In this document: positions 8,519-16,914 of the stretch, piece after piece | Numbering within the stretch: the stretch's first letter is position 1 | Layout of the letters: every line of letters starts with the position of its first letter | From: JABJPE01 sp036340215 | GTDB taxonomy: Bacteria; Pseudomonadota; Gammaproteobacteria; Comchoanobacterales; Comchoanobacteraceae | Direction: 5' to 3' | DNA: 53,821 bases | NCBI GenBank assembly: GCA_036340215.1 | Contig: JAYYZF010000058.1 | Coordinates: 1 to 53,821, forward strand | The notes under the pieces: model-generated | What the model was told of the DNA's origin: nothing | The model's input: the letters and a program-made list of their open reading frames with translations, nothing else | Databases searched by the model: none | Position numbers and translations under genes: made by a program

Positions 8519-9397
8519 TTAAAACATAGTTATAGTTGAAGGTTCCCTTGTTAAATCATCCTTAGTAGATATTGAAAAATCTGTAGCTATTTTTTTAAAT
8601 TGTTTCTGTCTCAGAGCCATCAAAGATCTAAACCAGACTAACTCAAGCATAGGTAAATTAGCATCGAAGTTGTGGCTCAGACTCTCTACATGATAATACT
8701 CACGATTAAAAAAATCGGCACCCCGTAAGTATTTTTCAGACTGAGAAAGTGGCTTTGGTATTTGACTATAGGCGCATGATTCTTGCCTACCGTAATGATC
8801 TGGCAAATCTGTTGTAAGAAATCTTGTTGAGTCTAGAGATGGAAGTACTTGGTAGTTATTTTTAAAGGCCCTGCGCAATTCTTGCGCTAAAGAAAATGGC
8901 AAGGCCAGTTTTTCTAAAATTACTTTTTGATAATCTTCAATATGCCCCATCCAATCACTATCAACTTCCCAAGTATTAACATAATTCTCTAATTGCCCTA
9001 AATACGATCCCACATTGAACTGAAAGAGATCCGTACACCTATTAGCTTTAAAACTATTATACTGCTCAGCAAAAACTTCGTAGTACTCAGGAAAAGTTTG
9101 AGTAAACATAACACACATGTGCCAATCCCAACTCCAAATAGCATACTGATATAAAGTTACATTATTTAAAACGTTACCACCAAAATCTACAATATCAAAA
9201 GTCCTAGCAAGAAGATTTGGCGCTGAAATCAACAATAAGCGCAGTTTGTCCTGCTCGCCCCTTACAAGGTGGTATAAAGCCATTTCCTCATTGGAAAACG
9301 AGTTATTTTGCGTAGGATCCAAAATAGAGCTATGCTCTGGAACAATAGCATTATTCAAATAACAACATTGCCGAAAGTAACTTAATAGTTTAAACAT
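8519..9397 (-). CDS. Hypothetical protein resembling a Legionella-type 'YALWALD' family
   Basis: A soluble 292-residue protein without signal peptide or TM helix. Residues about 65-95 read as a hydrophobic helix, then DFGGNVLNNVTLYQYAIWSWDWHMCVMF in two adjacent pieces. The C-terminal part carries FFNREYYHVESLSHNFD and LELVWFRSLMALRQKQF. From memory, Legionella and relatives encode many proteins with a similar scheme: a Gly-containing loop, an aromatic YALWALD-like helix, and a C-terminal LxxLxxLxxxRxxQ helix. The resemblance is by eye only. No good ribosome site precedes the ATG. A host-directed role is possible but unproven. Confidence 0.65.
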   Translation of the reverse strand: MFKLLSYFRQCCYLNNAIVPEHSSILDPTQNNSFSNEEMALYHLVRGEQDKLRLLLISAPNLLARTFDIVDFGGNVLNNVTLYQYAIWSWDWHMCVMFTQTFPEYYEVFAEQYNSFKANRCTDLFQFNVGSYLGQLENYVNTWEVDSDWMGHIEDYQKVILEKLALPFSLAQELRRAFKNNYQVLPSLDSTRFLTTDLPDHYGRQESCAYSQIPKPLSQSEKYLRGADFFNREYYHVESLSHNFDANLPMLELVWFRSLMALRQKQFKKIATDFSISTKDDLTREPSTITMF

Positions 9398-9751
9398 ACT
9401 TTTATCTAAAATAATTATACATAATAAACAGAATAACTAAATTTAAAAGCCTTCTCAATAAAAAATAAATGTTATTTACATTAACTTAAAGAACAAATCT
9501 ATTAATTTTATAGAAAATATAAACACAAAAAATTTGTACGAAAAATTAATGTTCTGAGGAAAAAATAACATGAAGCCATAAAAGTTAGCTTGGTTCAAGA
9601 ACCACAAATATCATCGAATTGATACTATGTCAATTGCAACTTATCTTTTGACTAGGAATAAACTGTAAGATTAATGAGCTTAAGAAGCAAAAAGTTACGC
9701 ATCTTGCCAAAAATATTGTACAATTCTAATTTTAAAGTAAGGTAAGTTGGC
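9398..9751. other. 354-base AT-rich intergenic region
   Basis: This spacer lies between the divergent orphan gene and the exonuclease gene. It holds a small palindrome GGTTCAAGAACC at about 9593 and, at its right end, the promoter described separately. I see no coding frame and no known RNA. Confidence 0.4.
9704..9732 (+). promoter_or_regulatory. Sigma-70-like promoter for the exonuclease III gene
   Basis: TTGCCA at 9704-9709 and TAATTT at 9727-9732 are separated by 17 bases. The -10 box lies about 20 bases before the ATG at 9752, leaving a short leader that contains AAGG as ribosome site. Confidence 0.45.
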
Positions 9752-10534
9752 ATGAGTAACACCTGGACGATTGCAAGTTGGAATGTAAATTCAATAAAAG
9801 TTAGACAAGAACAACTAGCAGCATGGCTTGCTGAGCAAAAAATTGATGTAGTAGCCCTACAAGAAACCAAAGTAGAAGATAGTAAATTCCCCCATGAAAT
9901 TTGGCAAGATCTTGGATACACCCCACATTTTTTTGGACAAAAGACATACAACGGCGTGGCTTTGTTAAGCAAGTATGAACTAACTAACATCGAAACACAT
10001 ATTCTTGATTTTCCAGACACCCAAGCAAGAACTATAAGCGGCGTTCTGAACGACACTCTAATTGTAAACTTGTATGTCCCAAATGGTTCAACTAGAGGCT
10101 CTGATAAATTTATCTATAAACTAAAGTTCCTAGACAGCCTCCAAAGATATTTGGCAGCACAGCTAAAGCAATATTCCAAAGTAGTTGTACTGGGGGATTT
10201 CAATATTGCGCCAAGAGATGAGGATGTTCATGACCCAATAGTTTGGCAAGACTCTGTTTTAACCTGCCCTGAAGTCAGAACACGCTTAGAGGACATCTTG
10301 AATATAGGTTTTATTGATTGCTTTCAAAGTTTAAATAAACAAGAAGTCATCTACAGCTGGTGGGATTACCGCCAAGCAGCATTCAGGCGCAATATGGGGC
10401 TCAGAATAGATCTTATTCTTGCAAGCACTAGCTTATTTGAAAGTTGTGGCGATATCTATATAGATAAAGAGCCTCGGAAAAACGAGAGACCCTCAGATCA
10501 CACCCCTGTTGTTGCAGAGTTTAGTTTTAGCTAA
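9752..10534 (+). CDS. xthA: Exodeoxyribonuclease III (AP endonuclease)
   Basis: A 260-residue member of the exonuclease/endonuclease/phosphatase superfamily acting in base excision repair at abasic sites. Motifs in order are IASWNVNSIKVR at the start, VVALQETKVEDSKFP with the metal-binding Glu, GVALLSK, NLYVPNGS, GDFNIAPRDEDVHDP with the catalytic Asp and Asn, LRIDLILAS and the C-terminal SDHTPVVAEF with the catalytic His. The length is normal. The stop overlaps the ileS stop by a few bases, so the two genes converge with no room for a separate terminator. Confidence 0.95.
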   Translation: MSNTWTIASWNVNSIKVRQEQLAAWLAEQKIDVVALQETKVEDSKFPHEIWQDLGYTPHFFGQKTYNGVALLSKYELTNIETHILDFPDTQARTISGVLNDTLIVNLYVPNGSTRGSDKFIYKLKFLDSLQRYLAAQLKQYSKVVVLGDFNIAPRDEDVHDPIVWQDSVLTCPEVRTRLEDILNIGFIDCFQSLNKQEVIYSWWDYRQAAFRRNMGLRIDLILASTSLFESCGDIYIDKEPRKNERPSDHTPVVAEFSFS

Positions 10535-13500
10535 TCTTTAGACAAAAAAAGTTTTAATTGCAGATCATCAATTTCATAAGTAAAACCAGCACTAAGCTCA
10601 TCATCTTTTTTCAGAGATATTGCTAAAGTCTCTTGTGCTATGTATTTTGAATGAGTAACTATTGCTTCGTGTAAATCACCAGATGCGGCATATGTTATGT
10701 TTATCCTGTCATCAACATTAAAGTCTAAATCTTTTCTAGTTTTTTGAATCCTATTCACCACTTCTCTTGCTAAGCCCTCAACTAACAACTCTTTATCTAG
10801 CTCCAAATCTAACATGATTGCTATTTTAGGAGAAGACACGACATCAGTCCCAAGCTTTGCCTTACGGTAAAGTAAAATGTCTGACTCAGAAAACAATTCA
10901 TTATCTAATTCTAACTTCCCAGTTTTTTCTAGCTCTTCTATTTGGGCTAAATCAATTTGGCTTATCAGCTTCCGGAAATGACCAAATCTCTTTCCTAATC
11001 GTTTTCCAAGCACAGGGGAATAAGGCTTTATATCATAATCAACCCATTCACTTTCAGCATCAGTGTACTCTACTTCTTTCACATTTAACTCAGCTAATAT
11101 ATAAGATTCAAGCTTTCTGACCTCCTGCAATACGCTCTTATCCCTATGTATAACAAGTATTTTTCTCAATGGAATCTTTACTTTAATTTTCTTGTCATTA
11201 CGTTGCTGCCTACCTAAAACTATGATCTGTTGCATTAGCTCTACACCAAGCTCAAGCCCTGAATCTATTAATTCAGCATTTGCTGTAGGATAGCTACATA
11301 AGTGCACTGACTGTGGCATTTCTGCAGAATTGAATTTAGTTAGTTCCTGGTAAATATGCTCACTTATGAAGGGAGCAAAAGGCGCCAAGCACTTGCTAAA
11401 ATCAAGTAGAGATTTATATAAAGTTGAATATGCTGCTATTTTGTCAGTAGGCATACCATCTTGCCAGAACCTTTGGCGATTGAGCCTTATATAAATATTA
11501 GTTAGATCATCAATAAAACTAAGAATCTCAGGCACGACAACATAAAGTTTATAATTATCCATATGCTCGTTTATCATAGTTATAAGACTATGACAACGTG
11601 ACTTCAACCACAAATCTACGATATTAGTAGTTTCTTTACTTTCATCACAATATTTCCAAGCATCAACTTTTGCGTAAGTGCTAAAAAATTTAAAAGAATT
11701 ATGATATGGGAGTAAAGTTTGACGAACTACCTCCATAACTCCAGCATCACGAAAACGTTGCTCTTGGGCTTTTACAAGTCCTGAGTTAATCATATACAAG
11801 CGTAAGGCATCAGCACCATATTTCTCAAACAACTCATCTGGTGGCGTATAATTTTTTAGCCTTTTTGACATTTTCTTGCCATCTTCAGCGGCAATAATAC
11901 CATTAACAATCACATTTTTAAAAGCCATTTTGTCGAATAATGCTACAGATAAAACGTTTAAAGTATAAAACCAACCTCTAGTTTGATCTAAGCCTTCTGC
12001 AATAAATTCAGCTGGGAAATTTGACTCAAAATCTACTTTATCTTTGAAAGGATAGTGTTTTTGTGCATATGGCATTGAGCCAGATTCAAACCAACAATCA
12101 AGCACCTCTGAGATACGCTTGTATGTCCCCTGCTCATTTGGCAAACTAAAGGAAATATTATCTACAACATCCCGGTGGAGATCGACAATATTTTCCAAAC
12201 CAGAATAATTCTCTAGCTCGGCGATTGAACCAATACAAATGTAATTTCCAGTAACATCATTTTGCCAAATTGGTAAAGGCGTTCCCCAAACTCTATTTCT
12301 TGAGATTGCCCAATCACGCGCACCCTCTAGCCACTTTCCAAAACGCCCATACTTAATATGCTCTGGTATCCAATTAATGTTTTCATTAGCAGAAATTAAT
12401 CTGTCTTTAATTTTTTCAACTCGCACATACCAACTTGGAATAGCCATATAAATAAGCGGAGTATCCGATCTTGGGCAAAAAGGATAACTATGCACAAAAG
12501 TATCATGCTCATAGATCAGGCCTTCTGCTTTTAAATCCTTTAGAATATTCTTATCTGCATCTTTGATATATTGTCCAGCATAAGCTTCCACTTCTGCTTT
12601 GAACTTCCCGTTATTATCAATAGGTAGTGCCATTTCAAGCATACCTGCAGCTTGTAAAGTGTTGAAATCATCTTCACCAAAAGCTGGCGCAGCATGCACA
12701 ACACCTGTACCATTCTCTGTAGTAACAAAATCTGCTGAGAAAACTCTAAATGCACCCGCATCTTGATAGTCTGAATAGTAAGGAAATAATGGCTCATAAC
12801 TAGAACCAATAAGCTCTTCGGTAGAAATTTCACACACAAAAGTTAAATCATGTTTCTTTTCTAGGATTGGGAGCCTTTCTGCGGCAACTACTATATTTAT
12901 TTGTTTTTCATTATCTCTGACTTTCACATACTTTACATCGGGACCGACACATATCCCAAGATTAGCAGGTAAGGTCCATGGCGTAGTTGTCCATGCAGCA
13001 AGGTAGTAATCCTTATCCTTCATCTGAAAAAGCACAATAATCGAAGGATCTTGCACATCCATGTAATTAGAAGATGCTTCAAAATTAGATAACACTGTGC
13101 CTAAAGATGTTGAAAAGGGCACAACTTTAGTACCCCTGTAGATTAAGTCTTGCTGCCAAAGCTCACTGAAAACCCACCATACGGACTCCATAAAACCAGT
13201 ATCCATGGTCTTGTAATCATTATCAAAGTCAACCCAGCGCCCTAGCCTCTCAATAGTTTGACGCCACTGTGAACTAAATCTCATGACTACGTCTCGGCAA
13301 GCTTGGTTATAGCCATCTATCCCAATTTCTGCAACTAATTCATGAGTAGTTTTGCCATATTGTTTATCTATCTCATGTTCGATTGGCAAGCCATGACAAT
13401 CCCAACCAAAACGCCTTTCAACGTAATAGCCTTGCATCGTCTTATAACGAGGAATAATATCCTTAAGTGTAGAAGCTAGTAAATGGCCGTGATGAGGCAA

Positions 13501-13638
13501 ACCTGTCGCAAAAGGTGGGCCATCATAGAATATGTACTTAGGCGCCTTAGATCTTAATTCTAGAGACTGTTTAAAGATATCGTTCTCTTGCCAAAATTTT
13601 AATATATTCTGTTCATTATCAGGAAAGGAAAAAACCAT
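10531..13638 (-). CDS. ileS: Isoleucyl-tRNA synthetase, long eukaryote-like (type 2) form
   Basis: A class I synthetase of 1035 residues, longer than the roughly 930-940 of the common bacterial form. The HIGH-type site is GLPHHGHLLASTLKDI at about residue 50 and the KMSKS-type site is DGKKMSKRLKNY at about residue 590. Between them lies the CP1 editing domain (TTPWTLPANLGI, VVHAAPAFGEDD). The HHGH variant, KMSKR and the long C-terminus match the type 2 enzymes of eukaryotes, rickettsiae, chlamydiae and scattered bacteria, known for low mupirocin sensitivity. GGAG precedes the ATG. It is not followed by lspA as in most gammaproteobacteria, which hints at replacement by transfer. Confidence 0.95.
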   Translation of the reverse strand: MVFSFPDNEQNILKFWQENDIFKQSLELRSKAPKYIFYDGPPFATGLPHHGHLLASTLKDIIPRYKTMQGYYVERRFGWDCHGLPIEHEIDKQYGKTTHELVAEIGIDGYNQACRDVVMRFSSQWRQTIERLGRWVDFDNDYKTMDTGFMESVWWVFSELWQQDLIYRGTKVVPFSTSLGTVLSNFEASSNYMDVQDPSIIVLFQMKDKDYYLAAWTTTPWTLPANLGICVGPDVKYVKVRDNEKQINIVVAAERLPILEKKHDLTFVCEISTEELIGSSYEPLFPYYSDYQDAGAFRVFSADFVTTENGTGVVHAAPAFGEDDFNTLQAAGMLEMALPIDNNGKFKAEVEAYAGQYIKDADKNILKDLKAEGLIYEHDTFVHSYPFCPRSDTPLIYMAIPSWYVRVEKIKDRLISANENINWIPEHIKYGRFGKWLEGARDWAISRNRVWGTPLPIWQNDVTGNYICIGSIAELENYSGLENIVDLHRDVVDNISFSLPNEQGTYKRISEVLDCWFESGSMPYAQKHYPFKDKVDFESNFPAEFIAEGLDQTRGWFYTLNVLSVALFDKMAFKNVIVNGIIAAEDGKKMSKRLKNYTPPDELFEKYGADALRLYMINSGLVKAQEQRFRDAGVMEVVRQTLLPYHNSFKFFSTYAKVDAWKYCDESKETTNIVDLWLKSRCHSLITMINEHMDNYKLYVVVPEILSFIDDLTNIYIRLNRQRFWQDGMPTDKIAAYSTLYKSLLDFSKCLAPFAPFISEHIYQELTKFNSAEMPQSVHLCSYPTANAELIDSGLELGVELMQQIIVLGRQQRNDKKIKVKIPLRKILVIHRDKSVLQEVRKLESYILAELNVKEVEYTDAESEWVDYDIKPYSPVLGKRLGKRFGHFRKLISQIDLAQIEELEKTGKLELDNELFSESDILLYRKAKLGTDVVSSPKIAIMLDLELDKELLVEGLAREVVNRIQKTRKDLDFNVDDRINITYAASGDLHEAIVTHSKYIAQETLAISLKKDDELSAGFTYEIDDLQLKLFLSKD

Positions 13639-13982
13639 ATTAGCTCCATATACAACTTCATGTTCAGGTTAAATAACAAAAAATTATCTGTGTTAAAGAT
13701 TAACATGCTTAGGCATAGAAAAAAAGTAAAAGTAGTAGAGCTCAAATATCTATGAAGACTTAGAATAATTTACCCATAAAAAAACACACCTGTTTGAGAA
13801 TATCACCTCTGTATTTAAATTTATAACTTGAAATAAATATGTATAACCGAACACATACAAAGTTTATCTTATAATTGGAAATATAGACGTGAGCAAATTT
13901 TAAAAAAATAATATATTTTAGTTGTATACAGAAATATTATCTAAAAAACAAAATATCACAACTTGCATGTTCATATGAAATA
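13639..13982. other. 344-base AT-rich intergenic region
   Basis: The spacer separates the divergent ileS and the first gene of the membrane-protein block and should hold promoters for both. I see no strong consensus box pair, no T-box-like leader for ileS and no terminator hairpin. Near the right end, TTGTTA at 13983 and TATTAAAT at about 14000 could be part of a promoter instead of coding sequence if translation begins at 14028. Confidence 0.35.
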
Positions 13983-16829
13983 TTGTTACTATTAGCTACA
14001 GTATTAAATTCCACGGTAGTATATCTCATGCAGTCACCCAGAAAAAATATCGCCATAGACGAAAAAAAAGTTTGTGAACTAGTAAAAAATCCTCCCGAGA
14101 AATTCAAACAATCTGAAATTCTACTTAATGAACTTTCAGTAGAAGAAGTAGAGGCACTTTACCAGCTAGAGGAAGAGAAAATCAGAACATTGTTTCCTAG
14201 AAAGGAAGAAATATACAACCTTTTCCGCTCCCATCTATCTGTCAAAGCACAGCTGTGTCTAGATCCCCGTGTTACTAGTGTTAGAGAAACTAATATACTC
14301 GTTGTATTTGATAATATTATAAATCTTATAAAACAAGACCTTACCAGAAAAAGCACCATAGAAATATCAACACCAAAATATTCAGATAAAACTATAGATA
14401 CTGTGGCTAAATTTTTAAAAGATATAACTCCTACTATCGGACAAAATAATGGTAAATTGCTTTACACATTATTTTTTACAGAGAAAATCGATTTCAACAG
14501 CAATGATAAAATTGCAAATAATAGAGGTAACGAATATTTAATCAGCATGTTAGAAGAATCAATTAAGTCTGTTGAAGAACTAGAGAAAAACAGTTTACTT
14601 GTAAAAACTGACAAAACTAACACACGAAATACACAAGCACATAATGTCAAGGAGAAAAGCATGACTAATCCAGGAAAACCTACAAATCAGATAGTGACAA
14701 GCTCAAATCAAGCAGATGATCATGATATGAACCACAATATCACTAAAAGAGACTTAGTAGAAAAATCACCAGTAAATGAAAAAGAACCAAAAACTGAGGT
14801 GTTTTTGAATGCTTATATGGAAGCTAGAGGCCAAGTTATATCACGTGGAGCAACAAATAGCGTTAAAAATAATATTGGGCTTTCAGGATTTTTTAAAAGT
14901 ATTGGTTGGGGAAATTGGTTAGCTGCTTTCGGTATTGCTGCTGGTGCTATTACTCCTCTATTGATGGGTGGCTGGCCGATGTATTACATTGGTGCGGCAT
15001 TGATATTGGGTTTATTTTTCTGGCGTGAGACAAACTTTGATCCAACTAGAGCTAACTTCGCGACGAATACAAAGTATATGAACTCTGAGGGGCAGCTTGA
15101 AAATGTTAGATCGGTAAAAACCCATAAATTTCATCAAAGAGCCGTAGACATGCTCAGAAGTGCTGACTCACTAGGTAAATCTTCAGATGAAAAAATGCAA
15201 ATGCTAGGCGAGTTTATAGCAATCAATTCATTCTATAGGAGTTTAAAAACAAAAGACGTAAACAAAGCCGAACTTGTTAAAGAAAGTGTTGCTAGAATCT
15301 CTGACAATCTCAGTAAATTAATTGATAACAAATCGCAATTACTTGGTAACATTTGGATTACTATTAACGAAAACATGAAAGAATTCACAGGAAAATTAGA
15401 AGTTATTGCATCTGACGCTATTGATCAAATTTATTCAAATACGAAATCACAAGAATCATGTGGTACAATTAACATTGACAAATCAGCTATAATAGATTGT
15501 GAAACAAATTCACCAATTAACAGTGACAACAATCTATGTGCTGAGCCATTATCTGGTTTGCTGGACACTACGCAAAAAATTTCAATTGAAAGTCACCTCA
15601 TAGATAATTGGTATGAAGCTATAAATTCATCTAATCTCACAATACTCGAAATAGATTCCGTAAGAGCATTAGTAAAGCAACAGGATGAGCGACTAGTAAA
15701 CAACACTCAGCACAAAAATGTTGTGAAGTCAGTGAAGAAATTTAGTAGATATCTTGCTTTATCTGCTGCAATATTTGGAAATGCTCTTGGTTGCTTTGTA
15801 GCGGGACTAAACAGTATGGGCTTTTTTGCTGGGTCCTTGATAACTCACTATACAGTTATTCCAGTATTTATCCCATTACTATTTGCTTCTCTAATGGGCT
15901 ACGCTGGGTACTGGGCTTACGAGTCAAACACAGGACCAGCATTGCAAACTGTAATAAAATCTTTTCTATATGACATTCTTGCTTATTTCCGTGGTAATCG
16001 TGAAGCAACTCCTTTTAGCACAAGAAAAGTGATTCGCACCACCCTTATGATTACAGGTATTATTTGCTCCCTTACTATGGGTATTGCAATTGGCACATTT
16101 AACTTACAGTTTGGTAACTTCTTGGTTGCAGTAATCGCAAATCCAAGCATACTCAGCAATACATACGCCTTAGCTACATTCGCAGCACCAACAACGACTG
16201 CAGGTCTTATAGTAGGCTACTTAAGCGCAGGCCTAGTAACAATTGGCACCACCGCCTTGTTTCTGCGTTACATAGTAAGTGGGCTGGTTGACTTAGTCCC
16301 TGCAGAGAAGGCAAAAGTAAGCGACAAGGAAATTACAATTATTTCTGAAGAAACTAACCCACTTCTAGAGGATAAAGAAGTAGCTCCTGCAATAGAAGAG
16401 CAAATAAAACCTAAAGCTATTAATGCTTCTAATAACTTTAGTCTCCGAAAAGCTTTTCACACTCTATTTACATTGGCAATTATAGCAGCTGTAACTTATT
16501 TCTCCGTCTATTCAGTAGCATATTTTGTTAGTTTATCAGTACCACTTGCGTATAAGAGCCTTGCAATGCTGACTGTTTACATTACAGGAAGTTTTGTTTA
16601 CATTATGCAAGCTTACAACGTCTCACAAGGCATATTGAAAAACTATGGTCACCTACTTGGTAATAGTGATGAGCACAATATCAAACTAGCTGAGGATGGT
16701 TTGGCCCCGTTTAAAGCATCTGACGAAATTATGGTAAAACTTCAGTCTAATATAAACAATGAAATTGCAAAAAAACATCAAGAAAGTAATGAAGTTGAGG
16801 GACTAAAAATATTAAGTGAATTTAAATAG
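13983..16829 (+). CDS. Large multi-pass membrane protein of unknown function (block gene 1)
   Basis: I do not recognise this protein of 948 residues from TTG, or 933 from the ATG at 14028. The second start is more plausible because the extra 15 residues are a short hydrophobic stretch without a ribosome site. Residues about 16-300 are hydrophilic and helical. A TM pair follows at about 305-350 (WLAAFGIAAGAITPLLMGG), then a soluble segment to about 580. A dense set of TM helices follows at about 585-760 (SAAIFGNALGCFVAGLNSMG), a charged linker at 775-815, and a final TM pair. It has no catalytic or transporter signature. It is the first of eight genes on this strand and shares its layout with the next large protein. 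Confidence 0.75.
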   Translation: MLLLATVLNSTVVYLMQSPRKNIAIDEKKVCELVKNPPEKFKQSEILLNELSVEEVEALYQLEEEKIRTLFPRKEEIYNLFRSHLSVKAQLCLDPRVTSVRETNILVVFDNIINLIKQDLTRKSTIEISTPKYSDKTIDTVAKFLKDITPTIGQNNGKLLYTLFFTEKIDFNSNDKIANNRGNEYLISMLEESIKSVEELEKNSLLVKTDKTNTRNTQAHNVKEKSMTNPGKPTNQIVTSSNQADDHDMNHNITKRDLVEKSPVNEKEPKTEVFLNAYMEARGQVISRGATNSVKNNIGLSGFFKSIGWGNWLAAFGIAAGAITPLLMGGWPMYYIGAALILGLFFWRETNFDPTRANFATNTKYMNSEGQLENVRSVKTHKFHQRAVDMLRSADSLGKSSDEKMQMLGEFIAINSFYRSLKTKDVNKAELVKESVARISDNLSKLIDNKSQLLGNIWITINENMKEFTGKLEVIASDAIDQIYSNTKSQESCGTINIDKSAIIDCETNSPINSDNNLCAEPLSGLLDTTQKISIESHLIDNWYEAINSSNLTILEIDSVRALVKQQDERLVNNTQHKNVVKSVKKFSRYLALSAAIFGNALGCFVAGLNSMGFFAGSLITHYTVIPVFIPLLFASLMGYAGYWAYESNTGPALQTVIKSFLYDILAYFRGNREATPFSTRKVIRTTLMITGIICSLTMGIAIGTFNLQFGNFLVAVIANPSILSNTYALATFAAPTTTAGLIVGYLSAGLVTIGTTALFLRYIVSGLVDLVPAEKAKVSDKEITIISEETNPLLEDKEVAPAIEEQIKPKAINASNNFSLRKAFHTLFTLAIIAAVTYFSVYSVAYFVSLSVPLAYKSLAMLTVYITGSFVYIMQAYNVSQGILKNYGHLLGNSDEHNIKLAEDGLAPFKASDEIMVKLQSNINNEIAKKHQESNEVEGLKILSEFK

Positions 16830-16846
16830 GCAATAAGCCTCAATAA

Positions 16847-16877
16847 CTGCATTTATATCTGCCTAAATAAAATGCAG
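16847..16877. repeat. Inverted repeat between block genes 1 and 2
   Basis: CTGCATTT at 16847-16854 is perfectly complementary to AAATGCAG at 16870-16877, giving an 8-bp stem with a 15-base loop. It lacks a following T tract, so it is a weak terminator at best. It may be an RNA hairpin or a regulator-binding site 38 bases before the next ATG. Confidence 0.4.
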
Positions 16878-16914
16878 TAATGAATATTTTAACAGAAAAC
16901 AAAAGGTATTAATT

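Noticed and set aside
9652..10056. A 134-codon open frame opposite the exonuclease gene
   Set aside because: It overlaps the conserved N-terminal half of exonuclease III and the promoter; its product shows no family pattern.
13639..13982. A T-box or other riboswitch leader for ileS
   Set aside because: I could not find a T-box sequence or a terminator/antiterminator pair on the minus strand, and such leaders are not expected in gammaproteobacteria.
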